Of a DNA stretch of 44,189 bases, positions 37,919 through 44,189 are shown piece after piece. Source of the DNA: Lachnospiraceae bacterium (GTDB lineage Bacteria > Bacillota > Clostridia > Lachnospirales > Lachnospiraceae); NCBI GenBank assembly GCA_022800815.1, contig JAAWRC010000029.1, positions 1 to 44,189 of the forward strand. The letters run 5' to 3'. The first letter of the stretch is position 1. Each line of letters starts with the position of its first letter. Below the pieces are notes generated by a model, which had not been told where the DNA came from, did no database searches, and saw only the letters and a list, made by a program, of their open reading frames with translations. A program made the position numbers and the translations under genes.

Positions 37919-39394
37919 TTGTCCATATTAAAAGTAGAAAACCTGACCAAAAGATATCCCGGCGTCGTGGCCCTCGACCAGGTGAGCTTTGAGATCGAGC
38001 CCGGCGAAATCCGGGGCCTGATCGGCGAGAACGGTGCGGGCAAGTCCACCATCATCAAATCCATCGCCGGCGCCATCTCCTTCGACGAAGGCAAGCTGAT
38101 CATAGACGGCAGGGAATACACCTCCATCGCCCCGACGGAGGCGATCAAGCAGGGGATTTCCGTGATCTATCAGGAGTTCAACCTGATCCCCTCCATGACA
38201 GTGGCCGAAAATATCTTCCTGGGGGAGCGGATCGGCAGTAAATTCAAAGTGGATTTTAAAGAGATGAACCGGAAGGCCCGGGAGATCTTTGACCGCTTCG
38301 GCGTGGAGATCGACACGACCGCCCCGGTGGGCAGCCTCTCCACCGCACAGATGCAGTTGGTGGAGATCGCCAAGGCGATCTCCAAGGACGTGAAGGTCCT
38401 GTTCATGGACGAGCCCAGCGCCTCCCTCTCCGTCTCCGAGACCAAGGTCATGTTCGAGATCGTCTGTGCCCTGAAACAGGACGGCCTCGCCATCGTCTAC
38501 GTCTCCCACCGACTGGAGGAGCTCTTCGAGATCTGCGATTCCGTGACGGTCATGCGGGACGGACACACCATCGAGACCAGAAAGATCGAGGACCTCGACC
38601 GGCATACCCTGATCAAGCTGATGGTCGGCCGTGAGTTGAACGAGACCTACCCGGAGCGCATCCCGGTCTCCGACGAGGTGGTCCTGGAGTTAAAGAACGT
38701 CTACGGAAACGGCGACGTGGGCATTGACCTGAAATTACATAGAGGAGAAATCCTGGGCCTGGGCGGCCTTGTGGGCTGCGGGCGGACGGAGCTGGCCAAG
38801 ATGATCTACGGAGCCGTGCCCATCGAACGGGGCGAAATGCTCTTATTCGGAGAACCCGTCCGCTTAAGCTCTCCGGCGGACGCCATCGAAAAGGGGATCG
38901 GCCTGATCCCGGAGGACCGAAAGACCGAGGGCGTGTTCATCGACTTCCCCATCGACTGGAACGTGGTCGTCCAGTGCCTGAGGAAGATCTCGAAAAACAG
39001 CGTCGTGGACACCGGGAAAATGGACGAGATCAGCAAGCGCTACATTGGCGAAATGAAGATCGCCACCCCCAGCCCTCACCAGCTGGTCAAGAACCTCTCC
39101 GGGGGCAACCAGCAGAAGGTGGTCGTGGCCAAGGTGCTGGCGACCCAGACCAAAGTCATCATCTTTGACGAGCCGACCCGAGGGATCGACGTGGGGGCCA
39201 AGCAAGAGATCTACCGTCTCATGAACGATCTGACCAAGCAGGGGATCTCCATCCTGATGATCTCCTCCGACATGGAAGAGCTTTTAGGCATGAGCGACCG
39301 CATCGTCGTGCTGAACGAGGGCGCCATCGCCGGAGAGATTGAAAAAGCGGAGTTCTCCCAGATCGCAGTCATGGAACTGGCATCGTCCAATTAA
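37919..39394 (+). CDS. Sugar ABC transporter ATPase, two ABC domains (system 2)
   Basis: A 491-aa fused ATPase of the RbsA type. Domain 1 has a full Walker A GENGAGKST and a degenerate signature (LSTAQMQ), and its Walker B VLFMDEPSASL. Domain 2 has GLVGCGRTE in place of Walker A and a full signature LSGGNQQKV, followed by Walker B VIIFDEPTRGID. The start is TTG at 37919 with AAAGGA about 10 bases upstream; no ATG lies nearby. A leader of more than 200 bases with a hairpin and a repeat separates it from the binding-protein gene. The permease gene follows after 14 bases. Confidence 0.93.
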   Translation: MSILKVENLTKRYPGVVALDQVSFEIEPGEIRGLIGENGAGKSTIIKSIAGAISFDEGKLIIDGREYTSIAPTEAIKQGISVIYQEFNLIPSMTVAENIFLGERIGSKFKVDFKEMNRKAREIFDRFGVEIDTTAPVGSLSTAQMQLVEIAKAISKDVKVLFMDEPSASLSVSETKVMFEIVCALKQDGLAIVYVSHRLEELFEICDSVTVMRDGHTIETRKIEDLDRHTLIKLMVGRELNETYPERIPVSDEVVLELKNVYGNGDVGIDLKLHRGEILGLGGLVGCGRTELAKMIYGAVPIERGEMLLFGEPVRLSSPADAIEKGIGLIPEDRKTEGVFIDFPIDWNVVVQCLRKISKNSVVDTGKMDEISKRYIGEMKIATPSPHQLVKNLSGGNQQKVVVAKVLATQTKVIIFDEPTRGIDVGAKQEIYRLMNDLTKQGISILMISSDMEELLGMSDRIVVLNEGAIAGEIEKAEFSQIAVMELASSN

Positions 39395-39408
39395 GAAAGG
39401 AAAAGACA

Positions 39409-40416
39409 ATGGAAAATAAAAAGAAATTTGACATCGGCAAACTGATCAGCGATAATGTCGCCTGGTTCGTACTCCTGATCCTGGTCGTATTTTTCGGCAT
39501 TTTCTCCGAAAACTTTTTCAGCTTCCGCAACATCATGAACCTGTTATCCCAGAACGCTTACCTGTTAATTGCGGCGACCGGCATCACCTTCGTGATGATG
39601 AGCAGCGGCATGGATCTCTCCGTGGGATACGTCATGTCCACCATCGGCATCGTCGGCGCAAAGCTTCTGATGGATGCGGGACTTCCCACCCTGGTGGTCA
39701 TTCCCATTATGATTCTCCTGACCATCGCCATCGAGCTTTTAAACACCTTCCTCTCCATCAAGCTGAACCTGACGCTGCTGGTCGTCACCATCGCCACGAT
39801 GACCATCTTCCAGGGAGCGACTTATATCATCTCAGAGTCCAAGACCATCAACAACCTGCCCGACAGCTTCAAGTTCCTGGGACAAAAATACCTCTTTAAT
39901 TCCATCCCGATCGCTGTTATCATTATGGTAGTGCTCTTTTTGATCATGAGCTTTGTACTGAACAAAACCTATTTCGGCCGCTATGTCTATGCGCTGGGCG
40001 GCAATCCGGAGGCAGCCCGCCTGGCCGGCATCAATATCAACAAAATGCGCTACATGATCGCCGTCATCGAGGGCCTGTTCATCGGCATCGCAGTGGTGCT
40101 TCTGATCGGCCGCTTGGGTTCCGCCGTCTCCACCGTCGGCGTCGGCACCGAGTTCAGCGTCATGACCGGCATCTTCCTGGGCGGCGTCTCCATCCGGGGC
40201 GGCGAAGGAAAACTGTCCGGCGTATTTGCAGGTATCCTCTGCATTGCGCTGCTCACCAACGGCATGCAGCTGGCCGGAATCAACATCTATTATCAGTATG
40301 TGGTCCGTGGTTTGATCCTGCTGGCCGCCATTGGCTATGACGTCTATCAGCTCAACCGCCGGAACAACATGAAAAAGAAAAAGCTGGAAGAAGCAAGAGA
40401 GGCGAAACGATCATGA
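39409..40416 (+). CDS. Sugar ABC transporter permease (system 2)
   Basis: A 335-aa BPD_transp_2-family membrane protein with 8-10 hydrophobic segments. It has NIMNLLSQNAYLLIAATGITF, the SSGMDLSVG block, the FGRYVYALGGNPEAARLAGI coupling loop, and EFSVMTGIFLGGVSIRGGEG near the end. The C-terminus is basic and cytoplasmic. It starts 14 bases after the ATPase gene, behind AAGGA. Its last 4 bases overlap the start of the dehydrogenase gene (ATGA), so this polyol enzyme is translationally tied to the transporter. Confidence 0.92.
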   Translation: MENKKKFDIGKLISDNVAWFVLLILVVFFGIFSENFFSFRNIMNLLSQNAYLLIAATGITFVMMSSGMDLSVGYVMSTIGIVGAKLLMDAGLPTLVVIPIMILLTIAIELLNTFLSIKLNLTLLVVTIATMTIFQGATYIISESKTINNLPDSFKFLGQKYLFNSIPIAVIIMVVLFLIMSFVLNKTYFGRYVYALGGNPEAARLAGININKMRYMIAVIEGLFIGIAVVLLIGRLGSAVSTVGVGTEFSVMTGIFLGGVSIRGGEGKLSGVFAGILCIALLTNGMQLAGINIYYQYVVRGLILLAAIGYDVYQLNRRNNMKKKKLEEAREAKRS

Positions 40417-42023
40417 AACTATCTATCAAAGATTTAAAGAACAAAAAAGTCTGGGAGGAGGCCGGAATCGGGCTGCCCTCCTACGATGTAACCGCCCTGC
40501 AGGAGAGGACCAAAACCTCTCCCCGCTGGGTCCACTTCGGGATCGGCAATATTTTCCGCATCTTTCTCGGTGGAATCGCAGACCGGCTGATCTCCCAGGG
40601 ACTCCTGGACACGGGGATCGTCTGTGCCGAGACCTTCGACTACGACATTGCGGACAAAATCTATGCCCCCTGCGACAACCTCTGCCTGGCCGTCACCCTG
40701 TACGAGGACGGCTCCATGAAAAAACAGGTCCTCGGTTCCCTGGCCGAGTGCGTCAAGGCCGACAGCGCCGACGAAGCGAGCTGGGCCCGCATGAAAGAGA
40801 TCTTCCGGGATCCCGGTCTCCAGATGGTCTCCTTCACCATCACGGAGAAGGGCTACGGACTGCGGGGAACCGACGGCAATTATCTCGGCTATGTCCGAAA
40901 GGATATGGAAAACGGCCCTTCCGCCCCCACCGGGGCCATGGCCGTGGTGGCGGCCATGCTGCTCGCACGTTTTCAGGCGGGAGCGGCTCCTCTCGCCCTG
41001 GTCTCCATGGACAACTGTTCCCACAACGGGGCGCTCCTTCGTACCTCCGTGCTCACCGTCGCCGAAGAATGGCAGAAAAAAGGCTTCGTGACCGGGGACT
41101 TCCTCTCCTATATTCAGGATGAGGAAAAAGTCTCCTTCCCCTGGACCATGATCGACAAGATCACCCCCCGCCCCGCCGACTTTGTGGCCGAGGGGCTTGC
41201 GAAGGACGGCGTGGAGGGTATGGACATCCTCGTGACCTCCAAAAACACCTACATCGCTCCCTTTGTCAATTCCGAGGCGCCCGGATACCTGGTGATCGAG
41301 GATCGTTTCCCCAACGGGCGGCCTCCCCTGGAGAAGGCCGGTGTGTACATGACAGACCGGGAGACCGTGAACAAGTCCGAGCGGATGAAGGTCACCGCCT
41401 GCTTAAACCCCATCCACACGGCCCTGGCCCCCTACGGAATGCTCCTCGGCTATGAATACTTCGCCGACCTGATGGACGATGAGGAGCTCAAGGTGCTGGC
41501 TCACAACGTCGGGTACGTGGAGGGACTGCCCCGCGTCGTCGACCCCGGAATCTTCTCCGCCAGGGAATTTCTGGACGAGGTGATCGAGAAGCGGATGCCC
41601 AACAAATACCTGGGAGACAGCACGGCCCGCATCTGCACCGACTCCTCCCAGGGCGTCGGCGTCCGCTTCGGCGAGACCATCCGCTCCTATGCGGCGGAAT
41701 TTGGCACCGCCGACATGCTGGAGGCGATCCCCCTGGCACTGGCCGGATGGCTGCGCTACTTCTACGCCGTCGACGACGAAGGTAACGCCTTTACCCTGGC
41801 CCCCGACCCGCTGGCCGAGGAACTCCACCGCATCGTGACGGAGGTGCCCCTGGGCAGTCCCGACAAGCTGACAGACCAGGTCCACCGCATCCTCTCAAAC
41901 ACAGAGATCTTCGGCAGCGACCTCTACGAGGCCGGCGTGGGCCAGAAGGTCGAAGTCCTCTTCCTCGAAGAGATCGCCGGGCCCGGAGCCGTCCGCGCCA
42001 CCCTGAAAAGACATCTGGCGTAA
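40413..42023 (+). CDS. Mannitol dehydrogenase-family (fructuronate reductase-type) oxidoreductase
   Basis: An NAD-dependent polyol or aldonate dehydrogenase of the long-chain family (MtlD/UxuB), 536 aa. The N-terminal Rossmann domain has the WVHFGIGNIFR motif (about 39-49). The C-terminal helical domain has the catalytic-lysine region with SERMKVTACLNPIHTALA (about 325-342), a variant of the family's K..LNG.H signature. Family members oxidise mannitol, arabinitol, altronate or mannonate, or run backward. It overlaps the permease gene by 4 bases, so it belongs to transporter operon 2. Together with an allulose epimerase in the region, a polyol such as mannitol, allitol or altritol is a reasonable guess. 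Confidence 0.85.
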   Translation: MKLSIKDLKNKKVWEEAGIGLPSYDVTALQERTKTSPRWVHFGIGNIFRIFLGGIADRLISQGLLDTGIVCAETFDYDIADKIYAPCDNLCLAVTLYEDGSMKKQVLGSLAECVKADSADEASWARMKEIFRDPGLQMVSFTITEKGYGLRGTDGNYLGYVRKDMENGPSAPTGAMAVVAAMLLARFQAGAAPLALVSMDNCSHNGALLRTSVLTVAEEWQKKGFVTGDFLSYIQDEEKVSFPWTMIDKITPRPADFVAEGLAKDGVEGMDILVTSKNTYIAPFVNSEAPGYLVIEDRFPNGRPPLEKAGVYMTDRETVNKSERMKVTACLNPIHTALAPYGMLLGYEYFADLMDDEELKVLAHNVGYVEGLPRVVDPGIFSAREFLDEVIEKRMPNKYLGDSTARICTDSSQGVGVRFGETIRSYAAEFGTADMLEAIPLALAGWLRYFYAVDDEGNAFTLAPDPLAEELHRIVTEVPLGSPDKLTDQVHRILSNTEIFGSDLYEAGVGQKVEVLFLEEIAGPGAVRATLKRHLA

Positions 42024-42035
42024 AAACAACTGACA

Positions 42036-42249
42036 CAGGTAATTGCGAAGCCGCAAAATTGCAGGAACATTCTGTCAATATGTCCGTCCAAAGCCTGCAG
42101 CGCCAACCGTTCCGGCAAGCCCAGAACCGCAGAAGACACTCGGGCATGAGCCCTCCTGCCTTCTCTGGTCTTGCCTCCACGGCGCAGAGGGCTTTTCCCG
42201 GAAATATTGCCAGAATGTTCGACAGATTTTTGAGACTCGTAATTACCTG
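42036..42249 (+). repeat. Full 214-bp palindrome-ended repeat, copy 1
   Basis: Starts CAGGTAATTGCGAAG and ends CGTAATTACCTG. Its reverse complement matches the next copy along most of its length, including CCCTCTGCGCC..TGG and GGCTTTGGA.GGA. It encodes no convincing protein. Confidence 0.85.
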
Positions 42250-42260
42250 AAACACCTATA

Positions 42261-42474
42261 CAGGCAATTGCGAAACCGCAAAACGTGGAAAGGATTCTGA
42301 CAATTGCATCCAGGAAAAGCCCTCTGCGCCATGGAAACGAGACCATGGAAAACGGGAGGGTCTGGCCCTCCCGTTTTCTGCGCTTATGGGCTCGTTGGAA
42401 TGTTTGGCGCAGCAGGCTTTGGATGGATCAATTGTCAGAATCCACTCGACAATTCCATGTTTCGCAATTACCTG
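42261..42474 (-). repeat. Full 214-bp palindrome-ended repeat, copy 2, inverted
   Basis: Starts CAGGCAATTGCGAAAC and ends GTTTCGCAATTACCTG. Exactly the same length as copy 1, in the opposite direction and 11 bases away. Together they fill 42024-42503, which has no gene. Confidence 0.85.
42349..42377. terminator. Terminator-like hairpin inside repeat copy 2
   Basis: AAAACGGGAGGG-TCTGG-CCCTCCCGTTTT, a perfect 12-bp stem ending in T. Copy 1 has no equally good version. It may end the transporter operon 2 transcript. Confidence 0.6.
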
Positions 42475-42503
42475 ACATCTATCTATAAAGAAAGGATCAC
42501 ACA

Positions 42504-43484
42504 ATGGCTGATTATTATCGGAAGTTATTTGAACCGGAGTACGGGGAAGCCGCCCCGGACGCGATCATCGACGTGGGAAGCGACGTCGGCGTGGGCCTCG
42601 ACCTGGAGCATCCCACGGAGAGCCGCATCTGGCAGAATTTTGAGACCATCACCCTCCTGACGGAAAAATGGAGAAAGGTCTTCTGTTTCCCCAAGATCAT
42701 GAGCATCCCCACGGAAAACATATTCATCCGTTCCGACGACTACGACCTCCCCGTCCGCATCTACAAGCCGGAAGGGGAAGGCCCCTTCAAGACCATGGTA
42801 TTTTTCCACGGCGGCGGCTGGACGATGAACAACGTGGATGTCTACGACTACGTCCACCGCTATTTCGCAAAATACGGAAACGTGCTGGTCATCGCCCCCG
42901 ATTACCGTCTCGCCCCGGAACACCGCTATCCCAAGGGCTTCAACGACTGCTACAACACCGTCGTCTGGGCCGCAGAACACTGCCAACAGTACGGCGGCGT
43001 CCCGGAAAACCTCTGTCTGTGCGGCGACTCCGCCGGCGGAAATCTGTCCGCCGCCGTCTGCCTGCGCTCCCGCAATGAAAACGGGCCAAAGATCGCAAAG
43101 CAGTTCCTCTTCTTCCCGGCAGCCGCCTTCAACCTCGGCTACCGCACCGAATCGGAAAAGCGCTACGGAAACGGGGAATACTTCCTCGCCATGAACAGCG
43201 AGTCTGGGATCCAGATTCCCTATCTGAACGACCCGGAGGAGGCGAAGCTCCCCTACGTGTCACCGCTCTTTGCAGACGACCTCACGGGACTTCCTCCCAC
43301 CTGCTTCCTTGCGGCAGAATGCGACCCCCTCCTGGACCAAGAGCTGATGTTCGCCGCCAAGCTCAAAGACCAGGGCAACGAGGTGGACTTCCGCCTCTAC
43401 AAAGGAATGGTGCACGCCTTCCTCAACCGCCCTCAGCAAAAAACCTTCGAGGCCATGGACGACGTCATCGCGGCCATGCCGTAA
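42504..43484 (+). CDS. HSL-family alpha/beta hydrolase (carboxylesterase)
   Basis: An esterase of the hormone-sensitive-lipase family, 326 aa. The oxyanion-hole motif is HGGGW (102-106), the nucleophile Ser176 is in GDSAGG, the acid is Asp274 in ECDPLLDQ and the base His304 in GMVHAF: a complete catalytic triad. No signal peptide is seen, so it is cytoplasmic. It may remove acetyl or other acyl groups from imported sugars, which is inference. AAAGGA lies about 8 bases before the start. It follows the dehydrogenase gene on the same strand, but 480 bases of repeats with a terminator-like hairpin intervene, so expression may be separate. Confidence 0.9.
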   Translation: MADYYRKLFEPEYGEAAPDAIIDVGSDVGVGLDLEHPTESRIWQNFETITLLTEKWRKVFCFPKIMSIPTENIFIRSDDYDLPVRIYKPEGEGPFKTMVFFHGGGWTMNNVDVYDYVHRYFAKYGNVLVIAPDYRLAPEHRYPKGFNDCYNTVVWAAEHCQQYGGVPENLCLCGDSAGGNLSAAVCLRSRNENGPKIAKQFLFFPAAAFNLGYRTESEKRYGNGEYFLAMNSESGIQIPYLNDPEEAKLPYVSPLFADDLTGLPPTCFLAAECDPLLDQELMFAAKLKDQGNEVDFRLYKGMVHAFLNRPQQKTFEAMDDVIAAMP

Positions 43485-43499
43485 ACGGATGTACAAGAA

Positions 43500-43535
43500 A
43501 ACAAGTAGGGGAGAGTTCTTTTCCCCTACTTGTTT
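43500..43535 (+). terminator. Terminator after the esterase gene
   Basis: AACAAGTAGGGGA pairs perfectly with TCCCCTACTTGTT and is followed by a T-rich stretch. Confidence 0.8.
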
Positions 43536-43620
43536 CTATAATATTTCAACTGATCATAAAAAAGTCAGAACTCCCGAAATCTCTTTCTGCATGGCAGAAA
43601 ATCACTTTTTGCGTATTAAT

Positions 43621-43651
43621 CGAGTAGGGAAGAGCTTTTATTCCCTACTCG
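43621..43651. repeat. Second GAGTAGGG hairpin
   Basis: CGAGTAGGGAA pairs perfectly with TTCCCTACTCG. Its sequence is close to the terminator 110 bases upstream, as if duplicated. No T run follows on the plus strand. Confidence 0.65.
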
Positions 43652-43709
43652 CTGCGCAGGGCGCTTGCCGCTAGGCGGCTAATTTCTTCTTGCGCCCCTG
43701 TGCATAAAT

Positions 43710-43742
43710 AAAACCCCGAAAATCTACATTTCCGAGGTTTTA
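43710..43742 (-). terminator. Terminator of the rRNA-tRNA operon
   Basis: On the minus strand AAAACCTCGGAAA pairs with TTTTCGGGGTTTT (G-T pairs allowed) and is followed by ATTTAT. It begins 5 bases after tRNA-Cys. Confidence 0.75.
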
Positions 43743-43746
43743 TAAG

Positions 43747-43817
43747 AGGCGACAGCCGGATTTGAACCGGCGATAGAGGTGTTGCAGACCTTTGCCTTAC
43801 CACTTGGCTATGTCGCC
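43747..43817 (-). tRNA. tRNA-Cys (anticodon GCA)
   Basis: Acceptor arms GGCGACA and TGTCGCC, anticodon loop with TGCAA holding GCA, T arm with GGTTCAAATCC. The discriminator is T, as expected for Cys. CCA is not encoded. Confidence 0.95.
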
Positions 43818-43833
43818 ATATGAAATTGTTGCA

Positions 43834-43905
43834 TGACTCCAAGGGGATTTGAACCCCTGTTACCGCCGTGAAAGGGCGGTGTCTTAACCGCTTGACCATG
43901 GAGCC
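43834..43905 (-). tRNA. tRNA-Glu (anticodon TTC)
   Basis: Acceptor arms GGCTCCA and TGGAGTC (one G-T pair), anticodon stem CCGCC/GGCGG with loop CTTTCAC holding TTC, T arm with GGTTCAAATCC. The discriminator is A; CCA is not encoded. Confidence 0.95.
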
Positions 43906-43951
43906 TTATGAGATTTTAGAACTCCGCGGAGCACGGTACTTTCTTCACTCG

Positions 43952-44023
43952 CTCCCCGAGTAGGGCTCGAACCTACAACAACTCGGTTAACAGCCGAGTG
44001 CTCTACCATTGAGCTATCGAGGA
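43952..44023 (-). tRNA. tRNA-Asn (anticodon GTT)
   Basis: Acceptor arms TCCTCGA and TCGGGGA (one G-T pair), anticodon stem CTCGG/CCGAG with loop CTGTTAA holding GTT, T arm with GGTTCGAGCC. The discriminator is G, as expected for Asn. CCA is not encoded. Confidence 0.95.
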
Positions 44024-44145
44024 TCATTCTCTTTTCTGAGATGTCTTCCACATCCCCCACCGGTATTAGGATATCCCCTTCCGGTTCTCCCTATACCTTC
44101 AAAACTACACATTGACCAACCATCTCTTCCAACACCTTTCCCACC

Positions 44146-44189
44146 TGGATAAGCCCTCGACCGATTAGTAGCAGTCAGCTCCATGCATT
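44146..44189 (-). rRNA. 23S rRNA, 3' end (partial)
   Basis: The minus strand reads AATGCATGGAGCTGACTGCT..CTAATCGGTCGAGGGCTT, the well-known 3' end of bacterial 23S rRNA. The exact end is uncertain by a few bases. The spacer 44024-44145 to tRNA-Asn holds no 5S rRNA sequence. Confidence 0.85.

Noticed and set aside
42036-42474. CRISPR-like or integron-like array
   Set aside because: Only two long copies in inverted order, with no regular spacers and no cas or integrase genes.
42256-42504. Minus-strand frame whose peptide resembles one at 25707-26027
   Set aside because: The likeness comes from the shared DNA repeat, not from a conserved protein; there is no start signal.
43645-43899. Minus-strand frame of 84 codons
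   Set aside because: It runs through two tRNA genes.
44024-44145. 5S rRNA gene
   Set aside because: I looked for the conserved 5S blocks on the minus strand and found none; the stretch is also close to the minimum length.

Overview
The window looks like a chromosomal segment of an anaerobic Firmicute, most likely a Lachnospiraceae-type clostridium. The reasons are near-perfect sigma-A promoters (TTGACA-N17-TATAAT type), AGGAGG ribosome binding sites, housekeeping genes of clostridial type, and two ribose-family sugar ABC transporters with lipoprotein binding proteins. Most of the window is fairly GC-rich. The first ~2.7 kb is visibly AT-rich and looks acquired. No phage, integrase, transposase or CRISPR array is visible.

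Layout. (1) 1-2.7 kb, minus strand: a MecA/PbpC-like class B penicillin-binding protein followed by an overlapping lipoprotein gene. Three BlaI/MecI-like operators lie in its promoter and leader. (2) 2.8-10 kb, minus strand: rRNA methyltransferase RlmD, a small acidic-tailed membrane protein, helicase PcrA, an SPFH/zinc-ribbon protein with PspA, and a lipid kinase. (3) 10-13.3 kb, plus strand: tRNA-Val and tRNA-Met, then an SDR oxidoreductase, a lactonase and a broken Ldh-family dehydrogenase. (4) 13.4-23.4 kb, minus strand: GpmI, an HD hydrolase and rpoC/rpoB. rpoB has its own strong promoter and a structured leader; no ribosomal protein genes precede it. (5) 23.7-24.2 kb: a small membrane protein, divergent from rpoB.

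(6) 24.2-43.5 kb is a carbohydrate region. On the minus strand, a GTG-started ABC ATPase, a permease and a binding lipoprotein lead into a D-tagatose/D-allulose 3-epimerase-family protein, then a zinc alcohol dehydrogenase and glycerol kinase. Divergently, on the plus strand, lie a second epimerase that matches D-psicose (allulose) 3-epimerases residue for residue at its active site, and a VOC protein. Next come an Ldh-family dehydrogenase, a ROK repressor, a second ABC system (binding protein, TTG-started ATPase, permease), a mannitol/fructuronate-type dehydrogenase and an HSL-type esterase. My inference is a rare-ketose/polyol utilisation region: uptake by two ABC systems, interconversion by two epimerases, oxidation or reduction by three dehydrogenases, with the ROK protein as the likely local regulator.

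A family of palindrome-ended repeats (two full 214-bp copies head to head, one truncated copy, one 63-bp mini copy) sits only in the intergenic gaps of this carbohydrate region. The window ends with tRNA-Cys, tRNA-Glu, tRNA-Asn and the 3' end of a 23S rRNA gene, all on the minus strand, with no 5S gene visible between 23S and the tRNAs.

All calls come from reading the sequence; family assignments rest on recalled motifs, not on database searches.
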